DNA of 64,000 nt from Hymenopellis radicata. Taxonomy: Eukaryota > Basidiomycota > Agaricomycetes > Agaricales > Physalacriaceae. A program made the position numbers and the translations under genes. Location: NCBI GenBank assembly GCA_015501595.1, contig JADNRX010000004.1, positions 554,720-618,719 of the forward strand, read 5' to 3'. Of this stretch, positions 24,488-36,562 are shown one piece after another. Under the pieces are notes generated by a model. That model saw only the letters and a list, made by a program, of their open reading frames with translations. It had not been told where the DNA came from and searched no databases. How positions within the stretch are numbered: position 1 is the stretch's first letter; each line of letters begins with the position of its first letter.

Positions 24488-24955
24488 TCAGAATCCAAGA
24501 AGCGGTTCACGGTCGTTTTCCTTCAACGGAGAGTGTATGAGCCTGCGTCCCTTGTGTGCAACGTCCTCTAGCTTCTCGCCTTGCTTCAGTATCGTCCAGC
24601 GAATGACAGTTGGCTCTTGCCGGAGAAATTTGTTTAAGGATGTGAGTATCCGCGGAGAAGTGTCGAAATGAAGGGACCAGTAGCTAGCGAGAAATGAAGA
24701 CGTGTGATAGAACAGAGAGTAGAGTATACGCACTCGCCAAGATGATGTTGCCCCATGCGATATGGGAGGGTGTGGGTGCCCCATGAATCAATTTTGCGTA
24801 CGACGCCGCCATGCTCTAGGATATGCGAAGCGCTTTGGGCAACCAAGTGTTTAATGGAGGCCTATAGGATGATTAGAGCGACGATGTGGTTTGTTCCAAG
24901 TGCTCACATATTTCGCCGTGTGTGCAGCAATGCACACCATTTGGTAAAGTGGCAT
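24488..24955 (-). CDS. MRP17: Mitochondrial small-subunit ribosomal protein bS6m
   Basis: The mitochondrial homologue of bacterial S6 (yeast Mrp17), about 123 residues in three exons. It begins MPLYQMVCIAAHTAKY, then ASIKHLVAQSASHILEHGG, VVRKIDSWGTHTLPYRMG, and YWSLHFDTSPRILTSLNKFL. The last exon contains RQEPTVIRWTILKQGEKLED. This is the S6 ferredoxin-like fold, including the typical segment where the strand RKIDSWGTHTLPYRM is followed by YWSLHFDTSP. The protein binds 16S-like rRNA with bS18m in the small mitoribosomal subunit. Introns have standard gtgagc and gtgcgt donors. It lies next to the mitochondrial GcvP gene, which is probably coincidental. Confidence 0.92.
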
Positions 24956-25749
24956 AATGATGGCGGGAACAAAGCCTTGCTTCGGTCACATGATGTCTTT
25001 TGACATTGAGTACTCTGATCTTTCACTTTACCTTTCACCACCTGCACGACACTGCCTAGTCTATAATTTCTGGTGGAAACATGCCGTTATCTGTCGGATC
25101 ATCGTACTTGACGGAATATCTGTGACTTGCTATACAAGGCCTGCAACATTCTAACAAAACTTCTTCATATTGCAAAGGTGGCTCGCTGGGAAAAAGCATC
25201 GCACGGCACTACTCACGGACTCGGCGGGACTTTTCTGATGTTCCGCGTGGCGCCTATCGACGCCTCATGTCCGCCCTAGCAGTCTCTGTTGGGAAGCGTC
25301 CATACAAACGACTCGTTTTGGACATGAAAATACCGGATCGATTCGGTAGTGACGTGTTGGACCCCCGATAGTGTTATGCAAGAATGGCGCACGAAACTAG
25401 CTTCTGTTCCTATGCTCCTCTACACTGATATTTGTCGGGGAATGTTTTTGCTGGTCGGGCACGACTTTGTAGGACGTCCGTTGGCGTCATTCGCGGACGC
25501 AAACTGATCAGCTTCCTTGCTGGTTGAATTTTACATATTCGGGTTCCTCTCCGTACGAATTTCTGGCCGTCTGCCTGACGACGGCGTTCCCGAAGACCGC
25601 GAATCCACCCATATTTTCTGACGTGAATTAAGATCCAATCAGCGTTCTATCCTCGTTTCAGCTCTGCCTTCTTCTCGAGTTTATTTGCCTTCGATCCTAT
25701 AATCCTGCGTTTCTGTCTCCAACTCCTTGTTTCTTTTCTCTCCACCGTC
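24956..25749. promoter_or_regulatory. Divergent promoter region, bS6m / Mei2-like
   Basis: About 800 bp separate the divergent start codons. The last 100 bp before the Mei2-like ATG are strongly pyrimidine-rich (25650-25749, with tctg/ttct runs), typical of a fungal core promoter and 5' UTR. No ORF with family features lies here. Confidence 0.5.
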
Positions 25750-28700
25750 ATGGCCAGCGCTCAATCGTCGCCCTCTCCTGCCGGAGCCGCCCTCCCGCAG
25801 AAACACCCATTGCCCGTACACCCTTCTCGATCGTTGCAACACTCTTTCTCACTTCCCAACATCTGGTCTGTTGCTGGCTTAGCATATTCGTTGCCGAGTC
25901 TCATCTCTCGTTCTCTGCAGGTTTCCACCTCATCGTGGACCATTACCTGACCAGTTCAAGAATGGCATCGCTCGCGAACATCTGCATCAGCCAACTACAC
26001 CTCCAGCGCTGTCGCAAACCTTTCCGCTACCGTTGTCACCCAATAAACCGCGACAAAAGTCAGAGTCACCGTCAGCTGTGGAGACTCCGAAGGCCGAATT
26101 AACCCAACTACCTGATTTGGCACGCGACCGTTCCCCCACACCGAGGCGATCGTACCCAGACAAGCAAACCAGATTCCAGCAAGTGGCGAGGCACATCAAG
26201 TCCGACACACGTTCCCGCGTCGACCGACAGCACTCCCATAAGCTTCTCACCCCACCTCTCACTCCTTCGTCTAGTATAAGAACTGCAGGGAGCACCGACT
26301 CTGCAGTGACCGATTTGACATCTGAAGCGGCCGACAACCAGTCGATGCATGGACATCTGGATGTCGACGAACAATCAAAAGCCACGAGATTTTTGTTGGT
26401 ACGCGTTCTGTGTTGTCAGTGCGGCCGGCGATGCTGACGATCGGCAGGTCGGGAACATTTTGCGCAACAGTGACTGCGGCGTCTTGACAAGCTGTTTCGT
26501 GACTGCTCTCACCAAGCCCAACCTGCGTGATTTACTCCCTTTCCCAGATGCATCCATTTCGACCTCTCTGAATCCCGAGTCGTTAAAGACCGACGTCACC
26601 GCGAAGGATTCGCCCGTTGCAGGCATATACGTTCGTTATGTCAAGTGCCAGGGACTCATAATTGTTGCTTTCCACGACATAAGATACTCAATTGCAGCAA
26701 AACGGCTTTTATCGACGCGGTACACCGACGTCTTGGACACCTGCCTGGAGAATCCCGGGACGCAGTGGTTCACTTGTAGTTTCCTGTCCACCAAGCAACT
26801 ATATGATGTGAGTTCTCCCTTCAACCGCTTCATTCTGCTAATGCCATTCCAGATGACCGGTGATCACAAGTACGTCGCAGCGGGAACAGCGGACTTTTAC
26901 ATTTCCCTCGAGAATCTGGACAGGTCCTTAGTGGATGCAGAAGATGTAAACAGCGGCCAGCTTATCAACGTGCTACGCTCGTATGGCGCGATTCATGCTT
27001 GGGAGCCTGTAGAGTGCCTAAATGGCGACGACGTAAGACTGTCCTTTTAACTCGGCGATTGAAAGTTAACATTTGTCCCTACAGAGCCCCAATACTTATC
27101 GAGTCGAGTATTGCGATATTGGGGACGCCAGAAAAGCGTATGCTGCACTCTATGGTGCTAACTTGTACGGCAGACGAGTGATACTGCGAGGGATGGATGA
27201 CTTCCATCAAGCAGAGCTCTCACTGCAGTGTGCAACTAGCGGCGTCGCGCCTTCCGTAGTGCCTAGCTCCAGGGCACAACCTTCTCCTACTAGCTCGACG
27301 TCCACTCCTTTTTCGCGTCCTGGAGACAAGTCATTGATCCGGGACCGATTTGTGTTCCCGAACTCGACTGACAGTTCCCATCGATTGGCCAACGACGACG
27401 AGGACGCCACTCTGGTCTCGTCGGATAACACTGTCCAGTCCAGTTCACCGACGTTCTTCTACACGTCACCTCCTTCTAGCGCTACGTCCACCCACGTCGA
27501 TCCGAGCAGTGGGCGCAGTCAGGCTTCATCTCAAAACTCCATCTCGGACGCAGTCGCCGACGACGCGAGCCAAGTCACACGTTCCGATCCCGATGATGTT
27601 GTTTATCCACAACATCAGTCTCCCTACTATCCTCATCCCCCCTACTACACTGCGCACGGAGAGTATGGCATGGTTGGATACCCCGCATCTCCGCCACCTA
27701 TGCAGTACCCGCAATCCCCAACTCTCATGTATCCTGGCTGCCCTACGCCTCCTTTTGGTTACGATGAGTCCCAACTCATGGCTGGAATGAACGGTGTTTC
27801 CTTGAATAACTACCCTTTCGACCCGTCTGTTCCGTTCACAAATAGTCTCTTCTCGCATCCTACCGCCGGCTACTGTTCTGTCGCGCCGGAATTCTTCCAA
27901 CCTCGTGGACCTTCAGCCGATATGGCCAACGTACCATATTACAATTCTCCCGAGGCTCTTCCCGACCAGCCAGGTGCTTATCTCGTACCGACTCCCGACC
28001 ATACTGAGTCGAGCGGTGCTCCGTCCGATGGGCATCTTCGCTATCGCGGTTCGTTAAAAAAGCGTTCGGTAGGAAGTAGTACCACGGCGGAGCAGGCTCT
28101 CAAGAATCAGCTGGACCTTGTCAGCATCGAAAACGGGGTTGATACGCGCACAACGGTTATGATCAAGAACATTCCTAACAAAATGTCCGACAGAGACTTG
28201 ATCTACTACATTAACAAGGTCAAGCCGAGGCGCATCGATTTTCTGTACTTGAGAATGGACTTCAAAAATGGTCTGTGATTTCTGTGTTGTCTAGTAACCG
28301 TCATTGACCGTCCTCTTCAGGCTGTAATGTTGGATACGCTTTCGTCAACTTCATCGAAGTCCAGGACCTTCTCTATTTCGCCAAGAAGAGGCTGGGCCAG
28401 AAATGGAACATGTTTTCTTCCGACAAGGTGCTCCAAATGAGCTACGCCAATTACCAGTACGCTTTTTCGAAGCGATCGTGTTCTTCACTTTTCTCACACT
28501 ACCTTCGCAGAGGCAAGGAAGCGTTAGTCGAAAAATTCAAAAATTCCTGCATTATGGACGAGCAGGAAGCATGGCAGCCCAAGATCTTCTATTCGAACGG
28601 CCCTAACCAAGGTCTTGCTGAACCATTTCCAGCGCCGACGCATATGCGCCGGAAGGAGCGAAGCTTGCACAACCGCGGCAACCTCTTTCCACCAGGAAGT

Positions 28701-28841
28701 TCGACTCTTCTGAATGCTCCCCGCTCCAACGACTCCGAGGACCGGACTCGTCACGGTGAACGTCGATCCCGGTTTCGAATGACCGAAAGTTTGAGTCGCC
28801 ATTTGTTGTCCGCGGGAGGAAAAGACTCGAGGGTGTTTTGA
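25750..28841 (+). CDS. Mei2-like RNA-binding protein
   Basis: A Mei2-family protein of about 850 residues. Founders of the family bind meiRNA and switch fission yeast into meiosis. The C-terminal RRM3 is diagnostic: TTVMIKNIPNKMSDRDLIYYI, FLYLRMDFKNGCNVGYAFVN, and RLGQKWNMFSSDKVLQMSYANYQG, ending CIMDEQEAWQPKIFYSNG. Upstream are two divergent RRM-like segments (GIYVRYVKCQGLIIVAFHD; RVEYCDIGDARKAYAALYG) and long Ser/Thr/Pro-rich regions with many possible phosphorylation sites. The first exon ends LPNIW and splices to FPPHRGPLPDQ. The long central exon (27073-28278) is open throughout. After the RRM comes a basic tail, RRKERSLHNRGNLFPP. It is probably involved in sexual development, but that is inferred from the family. 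Confidence 0.92.
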
Positions 28842-29493
28842 TTCTTTCTTACTCTGCATATCTGTACCATCATCTGTTGCTTTCGACGTGCTTTCATTTT
28901 CCTATTTATCCGCTGCTGTATTATAGTTATTCAGTAATTTTGTGTTCATTCTCGTTTACAAACTACTCAGGCCCCTTCCAATCGTTGTTCAATTCAATGT
29001 CATATTCGTTTGTATGGTCTCTGTCCTCTGTCGTCCGCCGCTTGCCCGCTGCTGTGTCGCTCTGTGTCGTCGGTGAAATTGTGGCTGATTGTGCCATGCG
29101 ATCACTACTTCATCCGATCACGAACTCTATGTTCCCCGCTTTTCTTCACCAGAGTAAAAAAACGATTTGTCCCTGAGATGTAAGGTTCCTTGCAACCAGC
29201 CGCTCGGCGTTCTAGCCCTCACGCCTTTGCTTCTTTTGGGCCCACGACAAGGTGGAAACATAGCCTGTAAGTGACGATTATCGTGTAAAAGGGCGCTGCG
29301 GACAGCTAAAGTAATGTCAAGCTTCATAGGCTCATCAAACGCCTGACCAGCATTCTATTCTAAGGCTCGGCTGAATTGTCTATTTACTGCAATCCTTGCC
29401 GGCGCTCATAAAGACCTGGAACGACCTTAAAATAGAGTCAAGGCCTTGCTAGGTTCCGCCCCATCTCCCACCCTCCCATCTTCACTAGTGGCC
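28842..29493. other. Intergenic region, Mei2-like 3' end and FNT promoter
   Basis: About 650 bp between two plus-strand genes. The left part is T-rich and probably 3' UTR. The right end, from about 29400, contains ccttaaaatagagtc near 29424, a weak TATA-like element about 70 bp before the transporter ATG. Confidence 0.4.
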
Positions 29494-31028
29494 ATGGTCA
29501 GCACGTTGCAGCCCGCTCAAGTCGCCCGCGTGATGGTGCAGAGTGCCGTCTCCAAGCACAAAGACCGTTATGAGAACACTTTCTTCAAAGCCGTGCGTTC
29601 CTTTCTCATCATACACAGAAGGCCTTGATTTCTGAATAGCGAGGGCAGGTTCTTGCAGGCGTGATGTTGTCATTCGGAGGTCTTCTTTCTGAGATAGTTA
29701 CCGGAGGATCGACGGGACTCACCCAGTCGAATCCTGGTTTGGTCAAGGTACTGGGAGGTTTCGTGTTCCCGTGGGTTTGGTCATGTACGTGCCGCGTCCT
29801 CATGAAATACGGGGTCGACATTGAATCGCGATTGCAGGATTGTTCTACAAGGGCATGAGCTCCTCACTAGTAACATGATGGTGCGAGTCAGCGCAGTTCT
29901 TCTTCTTCAGCTCAACATGCATTATTTAAGGTGTTCCCGATGGCTGTCCTCAAGGGAGCGGTTCCATGGTGGAGTCTACCCGTAAACTGGATCATAGGTG
30001 CGGTAGTTCTCGCAACGTTTTCTGTTCCGACACTGATACTCTTCTAGTCACTTTCGGAAATCTCATTGGTAGCCTGTTCTTCGCCGCCATCCTCGTTCAT
30101 TGTGCGTTATCCATCAAGTTTACAAATATCTTTCGATCATTAAGCTCCCGCCCAGACAGCGGGATCATCTCTACGCCACCGTACAACACCTCCGTGCAGA
30201 CCTTTGCCATGTGAGTGGCCATCGTGGCCTTCGTGGGTGCAGATGACGAACCTTTCCCAGTCACAAGGCCGCCGACCCTCACTGGCATCAAATTTTCTTG
30301 CGTGGTATCGGTTGTAACTGGCTGGTTTGTGTAGCAGTCTGGGTTGGTGTTCATTTTACGTTCCTGAACCCCCATGCTCATTCGGCATTCCTTCCGACCC
30401 TCCTTAGCAAGCCGCAGGCGCTAAGGACACTCTCTCCAAGGTCAATTTATTTATAAGCCATTATTATTCGCTTGCTGAAGGCCCTTTTAGATCGTGGCGC
30501 TTTGGATTCCCATTTGGGTATAGTCGTGTGTTACACTGTCATCTGACCTGTTCTTATCGTCCTTCCTACAGATATTCGTTGCCTGCGCGTTTGATCACGG
30601 TATGCACACATTTCCTCGCGTTAGAACGCGTTTCAAATACCTTTTCAGTCGTGGCGAACATGTTTTCCGTTCCACTGGGAATCATGTTTGGCGCAGATGT
30701 AAGCAAGCACTCCTCCCCTCTTACGGTTTCATATTTTAATGCCTTGTTCCTCTAGTTGACCGTAGCTGCATATATTCGCAAGTCAGTGCTCCGTTCAAAC
30801 ACCGCTGGTTCGTTTCAACATCTGACCTGTTGATTTTGAAGGTCTTTAATTGCTGCATACCTGGGTAACATCGTCGGCGCTTTACTCGTTGGACTTCCTG
30901 CTGTGATGTTCTACCTTCGCGACTATGATTATCGAGCAGAGACTGGGCTATCGGCTGCTGAGACCGGAGAGGCAATGACTGTTCCTCGCAGTGACGATAG
31001 CTCAAGCAGTGACGAGAAGCGTCGATAA
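29494..31028 (+). CDS. Formate/nitrite transporter (FNT family)
   Basis: A six-helix FNT channel for formate, nitrite or related anions at the plasma membrane, about 330 residues. After MVSTLQPAQVARVMV comes TM1 with AGVMLSFGGLLSEIVTGG. TM2/3 follow, with MAVLKGAVPWWSLPVNWI and then TFGNLIGSLFFAAILVH. PHWHQIFLRGIGCNWLVC carries the conserved GIGCNWLVC motif and the pore His region. Later helices contain IPIWIFVACAFDHVVANMF and AAYLGNIVGALLVGLPAVMF. The C-terminal tail is Ser-rich (SDDSSSSDEKRR). About nine introns are needed. In fungi the family includes the nitrite transporter NitA, but no nitrate-assimilation genes are adjacent, so the substrate is open. Confidence 0.9.
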
Positions 31029-31222
31029 ATCTTTGGTCTTTCGTCAGGTTCAACCCGCCACTAAACATTTCCATTCTCTTCTTGTATGTATTACCAGACA
31101 TTGCTTCAACCGCTATACAATCGTCTATGCCGCCGTGAGTTCAACACACGGGTTAGCAGACTTTATATTGTTAATATTCATACACATTGGGTCCTTCATA
31201 ATTGCTGCATCACATCGGCACT
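31029..31222. other. Convergent spacer, FNT / ALDH
   Basis: Two 3' ends face each other here. No other feature was recognised. Confidence 0.5.
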
Positions 31223-33287
31223 TCAAGTGGCTAAGCCCAGAGTGGGTGTCGAGTCCGGAATCTTGTTCGAGAGGCCCGGATTGAGGATGTTAATCTGCTC
31301 CTGTGTGTACGGTGGGTAGCGAGGCGTAAGGAAGGGTTCATTGCTGTCGACGACAATGAGATTTGGCACCATGAAGGAATAGACGGCGGACGTACGCAAG
31401 CGGCATATCAATGGACGCACGCATGTAGCTGAACGTCTCAAACCCGTACCGAGTAATCTGGCGTCCGTCTGAACAGAATGAATTAGTCTATTATAATCCA
31501 CTGAAGGATGATGATACTTACGACCAGATTCTCCTACGCCGCCGAAGGGGAGCTCGTGGACTGGGGTATGAGTAAACACCAGAACGCACGATGAGGGCAG
31601 GGTGATGACTTACCTGCAAGCTGAATGAAAGTATCGTTGTACACCAGATTGCCACTCGTAGTGTTTTCCCGAACTGTTATCCCCCGCCCGTTAGAGCAAA
31701 GCAAGGATGAACAAGAATGTACGCACTCATAGTCTTCACATCTTCGTTTTCTGTGAATGCGTATAATACCAAAGGATGGTCTCTGCAGTCCACCAATGAG
31801 CTCACGCCTCTTGAAACAACAATATAACGAATCACTCACCTACTCTCTATGAAATCACAAGCATCCTCAAGAGTATCGACCTCCATAATCGGCAGAACAG
31901 GGCCAAAGATCTCTCCCTCCATCAATGCATCGTCTGCACTGATGCCGGTCAGGACAGTGGGCTCAATCTTCAAAATTTCCGCGTCTTTCCCCCCGCCGAA
32001 GACTATTTTGCCCTTGGTCCGAGTAAGTAGGTCGCACAGGCGAGCATAGTGAGAGCGCGAGACAATGTGGGAGAAGGATTCCGATTGCAACGGTGCGCCA
32101 TCAGGGTAGAAGGTTTTGTGAGCAGCTTTGAATGCCTCAACAACCCGAGTCAGGATCTCGGGGTTTCCACCAGTCGGCACGATGAGATAATCGGGACATA
32201 CACAGATCTATCCATACTAGAATTAGAATACCTTGAAACACAGACGAGGAAAGCTAACCTGTCCAGCATTGACGCATTTACCGAACAGGACCCTCCTGGC
32301 GGCGACTTCAATGTCGTAAGAAGGATCAAGAATAACCGGACTCTTTCCTCCAAGTTCCAAAGTAATAGGGGTGAGATGCTTGGCTGCAGCTGCTGAAATG
32401 ACCCTCCCGACTTTTCCATTTCCCGTGTAAAAGACTAAGAAAGGTCACGAGTTCACATGAGCGAACGTGTCAAAGCGCCACCTGAAAAGGGACGTACTGT
32501 GATCCCCTGCGCGCGCGGGCGTCAGTTCGGATAATCCCATGGGGTGGCGCAATACATACATTTCATCTCCAATAAGCTAGTCACTTCGGGAACAGCGCCA
32601 AACACGACTTGGTATGCTGACTGATCCATGTACTTTGGGAAGAGCTCCGATAGGAGGCCACCGTAATGGGGTGCGAATTCGGATACTTTGACAACGCAAC
32701 AGCAGCCTGCGGATATGGCAGCAATCAGTGGCTGGAGCGAGAGAATCATGGGGAAGTTCCAAGGTCTAAGTAACAACGTCGTTAGATGATCTTGCGCACG
32801 AATGGAGAGCTAACGAACGCGATAGCAAGAGCAACGCCCTTGGGCGCGCTATAGACCTTGGGATTCCATGCGGCGTGGTGAGAATCGAACAAGTCTTTCT
32901 TCACATCGGGCTTTACCCACTCCGGGAGACATGTCGCCGAGATCAAGGAGCGTTCTATGACGGGCATAATCTCAAAGGTACAGGTCTCCAGTTCTGGTCG
33001 CCCAAGGTCCTGATAGCAGCAGCGAAGTCAGTCTCAAGTTCAATCGTACTCTTCACTTATGACTCACATTGTGAATGGCTTTAACAAACAGCTTTTGGTT
33101 ATCCTGGACCATGCGCGCAACCTGCAGTAGCTGATGCTGTCGCCATGGAATGGGACGAGTTACACGACTCTTGAAGGTCGTACGAAGCGTGTTATAGATC
33201 TACAGACAAATCAAGGCCTGTTCTAATTCTGTTGCGCGAACAAACCTTGGGAAGCGCGTCAAGAGGCGTATAAGCAAAGTGCGACAT
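31223..33287 (-). CDS. Aldehyde dehydrogenase (class-3-like)
   Basis: An NAD(P)-dependent aldehyde dehydrogenase of the class-3 / fatty aldehyde type, about 540 residues. It begins MSHFAYTPLDALPKIY, then WRQHQLLQVARMVQDN. WNFPMILSLQPLIAAISAGC is the coenzyme-binding start. PITLELGGKSPVI carries the catalytic Glu, NAGQICVCPDYLIV the catalytic Cys, and GEIFGPVLPIMEVDTLEDA the conserved EIFGP. VHELPFGGVGESG follows near the end. The C-terminus LNPGLSNKIPDSTPTLGLAT has no obvious membrane tail, unlike animal fatty aldehyde dehydrogenases. The active-site loop reads ICVCP, a second Cys two residues after the nucleophile in place of the usual Ala. It is divergent from the cis-prenyltransferase. Confidence 0.9.
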
Positions 33288-33531
33288 GGCTGTAGACTCA
33301 CAAGTGACAGGACGGAATTCTGCAACCGAGGCACTCTCATGTGGTCATGCGTAATCTGATTCATCGCGTGGAATGATGTGAGAAACTGTATCGGGATGAG
33401 GGCACTTGTCGTGGGAGCGCGTGGGAGCTCGTGAGAGTATAAGTTCGTTCCTTGATTAGCGGAGGCGGGAGCCCTAGGCTACTGTGGCCGAGGATCGAAA
33501 TTTGTTGGCCATCAATAGACCTTACCATCAT
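33288..33531. promoter_or_regulatory. Divergent promoter, ALDH / CPT
   Basis: 244 bp between divergent starts. The stretch gtgggagcgcgtgggagctcgtgagag (33413-33439) contains a near-direct repeat of gtgggagc. No TATA box is recognised. Confidence 0.45.
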
Positions 33532-34585
33532 GCTCCGCGTCCTCTCGTCCTGGCTGAAGACAGAACTATCAGTTCGAGCTCAGCGTCTGCTCTTGCGAGT
33601 GCTCGCTGCTGGGCCGGTCCCACGACACGTCGCCTTTGTCATGGACGGCAATCGACGCTACGCGCGCATGAACCGTAAGCACGTCAGCCAAGGCACGCAG
33701 ACGGCTATCTCGCCCTACGGAGGGTGCGTTTGTTGCCGAATTAGTCTCTGTCTCTCTACAAGACGCGTAGATTCTCGAAATATGTCTCCGACTCAACATT
33801 TCCTGCGTTTCGGTGTACGCTTTTGCAATCGAAAACTTCAAGAGGTCGCCTGAAGAGGTCGCTGCACTCATGACTCTGTGCCAGGACAAGCTACTGGAGC
33901 TCTGTGAGCACGGGTTAGCGGTAGACTGCATATCGAGGCCCTACTGACGCGCTGACGTCGTAGGGATCTGCTGCAGGAATACGGTGTTCGCCTCAATGTC
34001 ATCGGCAGAGTGGAGCGGTTCCCCGACGACGTCCAAATTGCGATAGAGAGGGCACAGAACTTGACCAAGGGAAATAAGCGGTTTGTTTACTCGGTTTCCC
34101 CATCATGGAGTTTGTCTGATTTCTGCAGCTCTATCCTCAATATATGCATGCCCTACGCGTCGACAGATGAAATAACATGCTCAGTGGAGACTTGTGTGCA
34201 ATCTGCCCTTGAAACCAATGACTTGTTCGTCTTTTATTTTTTTGCCTTTGCAGGACACAGACTTCATGTGAACATGCCTTTTATACAGCTTCATATCCGA
34301 GAAAGACATCGAGAAGAACCTGATGACAACGCTCGCTGGAAGTCCGCCGCTCGACATCATCGTTCGAACGAGCGGCGTCAAGAGGTTAAGCGACTTTCTC
34401 CTCTGGCAGGTAACATCTAGCTATTCGTACATGATGGTCGTTTTATTGATGAATACTCTCTCTAGTCAAGCGAGAACGTTCAAGTCCAATTTTGCTCGGC
34501 TTATTGGCCAGACTTTGGTCTCTTTGATTTTATTCCTATTATACTGGATTATCAACGACGGGCGTGGTCGGTTGGAAGGCACTGA
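33532..34585 (+). CDS. RER2: cis-Prenyltransferase / dehydrodolichyl diphosphate synthase (one frame break)
   Basis: Dehydrodolichyl diphosphate synthase catalytic subunit (Rer2/Srt1), which extends FPP with IPP in cis to make dolichol precursors at the ER. It begins [36 protein letters not shown] is the catalytic Asp and P-loop-like start. Then come [29 protein letters not shown] and [38 protein letters not shown] follows, then SDFLLWQ spliced to [10 protein letters not shown], and [20 protein letters not shown]. The stop follows RRAWSVGRH. At 33692-33696 the frame breaks: VSQG is followed by a frame change, and one more base would give [11 protein letters not shown], the conserved motif. 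Since the enzyme is normally essential, a sequence error is likelier than loss. Confidence 0.86.
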
Positions 34586-34928
34586 TATGACATCCTTGTC
34601 TAGGTCTTTGCCCCACAGGCAGCAGTGGTACTTTTCACTCCAGAGTTCGGCAGACATTTCCATGGGAATCATTCCTAGCCAATCTCGTTCGACATCGTCC
34701 TTGTCTCGCATCGTGGCGTGCGTGTAATTCCACTACACTCAAGCCTCGGAAGCCGTTTCCACATTGCGCGGGGAAGACGTTGTAGTTCTTCGCGTGTCAA
34801 GCGGATCGCTATGCATAATTTGTATCGGTGATGTGCGCCACAAGTTCGGAACAAGCAATAAGTATCGTCAATTGTACAATTACAACTACATATCCGAAAA
34901 AGACTCCCTTCGAAGAGAACTAGATTTT
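34586..34928. other. Convergent intergenic region, CPT / SDR
   Basis: 343 bp holding two 3' ends. An 85-codon minus-strand frame here has no start context or family motif. No feature is supported. Confidence 0.45.
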
Positions 34929-36269
34929 TCAAGCAAATCGTCCTGGAACATTTGGTACAGAGGCGGATAAACCACCATCGACGGCGATGTTTTGTCCGTT
35001 AATATAGCTCGAATCATCTAAGATCAAATATATTAGAAAACACCAGTATATATCGATAGAAACACTTGCCAGAAGCCAAGAAGAGTGCGACTTGGGCAAT
35101 TTCTACATCGTGATCGGTGGGGAAACGGTATTGTGAGGAGAACGGCGCATACCTTCTGCGATAGCGTATCGCCCCAAAGGATTCAACTGCCCGATTTTTC
35201 CCTCCGTCCCACGGCCACGCGCGTAGTCAAAGAACCCGGATGTCATTCCAGTTTCGATGAGGCCTGGACATAAGGCGTTTACTCGAATGTCGGTTTTGGC
35301 CAGCTGGTAAGCAGCTGTATTCGCGATTGAGTTGACACTGGCAGTTGAGTATATTAAATGACCAGGAACAAGGTTGTGGAAATGACTTACGCCGCTTTGC
35401 TAGCGCTGTCTGTGAGAGCTCATCAGAAGGAGGTAATGAGGAATGGCAGAAAGCTTACAATCAACAGATCCAGCGCCTGAGCGAATACCCGCCACTAAGT
35501 GAATGTTGAGAACAATAGTTGCATCTGGAGAGGTAGACTGACCGGATGCAGTGAGTATAATGCTACCCGACCCATATTCCTTGCCCCGCGAAGGGTTAGC
35601 TATGGCCATGGCCTCAGAAGCGTGTTTGACGGCAATGAAGCAACTATGTGGGGTTCATGAAGGGTACTTGAGAAGGTCAGAGGTAGACATACGAAAGAGA
35701 GTTGATCTTCATAGTTTTCATGAATGTTTCTGCTGAGGTGCCCGCAAGAGTTGCGATGGTAGCGACACCAGCCTGATGAAGTGATACTTGATTACGACGG
35801 AGGAAAGAGAACAAGAACGAACGTTGGCGAAGAAGACATCCAAGTGGCCCTCTTCCTCGAGCGCCCTTTTGCAGAGAGCCGAGATGGCAGCGTCGTCAGA
35901 GGCGTCGGCTTCCAATATTGTGACCTTAACATCAGGATAGGCCGTCTCGATAGTCTGCTTGAGTTCGGGTAGGTTGGTGGGATCAAAATCAACAAGATAC
36001 AGATGCTTGGCGCCTTCGTGTGCGTACACCAGCGCAGAAGCGCGTCTAGAATTCATATAAGCAGCGGGAAGAGACCAAAACATATTTGCTTACCCGATGC
36101 CCTTCAACGAGCCGACTCCAGTGATAATGCAGACCTTGTTCTTGAGCTTCATACCGCGAGGCGTTTTGCAGAACTGCGAGCGGATTTGCTCGATTCTCGC
36201 ATTCGTCTTCTTGGTGAAGGCCTCCATGCTGGCCTTTTGGGGAGTGGTAGAGTTGTAGCTCGGTGCCAT
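34929..36269 (-). CDS. Short-chain dehydrogenase/reductase
   Basis: A classical SDR oxidoreductase of about 325 residues; the substrate is unknown. KNKVCIITGVGSLKGIGRAS is the nucleotide-binding TGxxxGIG-like motif, with an inserted SLK. LYLVDFDPTNLPEL has the Asp that favours NAD(H). DVFFANAG is the NNAG-equivalent. SIILTASVAGIRSGAGSVDY holds the catalytic Ser, and DYSASKA the YxxxK. NALCPGLIETGMT follows. The C-terminus is INGQNIAVDGGLSASVPNVP. The Tyr codon is split by an intron (t, then ac). The N-terminus has a 40-residue extension (MAPSYNSTTPQKASMEAF) rich in Lys and Gln before the Rossmann fold. It is divergent from CCT6. Confidence 0.9.
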
Positions 36270-36562
36270 GGGGGAAAAGGTGTAATAAGTATGTAGTTGC
36301 TTATGATTCCGACAGCGGACGCTGCCCTACTCTCCGGCTATTATCGGTCTGCTTCGTCCCGTCACGGGCTGCTGAGAACGCGGTTCATTTCCAGTACCGC
36401 GTTGCCTGGCACATGTATTTCAACGGTGCCGACGTTCAGCAAAGAAAATGAGAGAAAATGAAGCCCGTCAAAGATCCATAGATCGCGCTGCCACCACAGC
36501 CAAACAACATCAAGCGGCAGTAATAGTAATAACCGACTTTTCAGACGCGTTCATCACCAAAA
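36270..36562. promoter_or_regulatory. Divergent promoter, SDR / CCT6
   Basis: 293 bp between divergent ATGs. An A-rich stretch (agaaaatgagagaaaatgaagc, about 36441-36462) lies centrally. No clear TATA box is seen. Confidence 0.45.
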
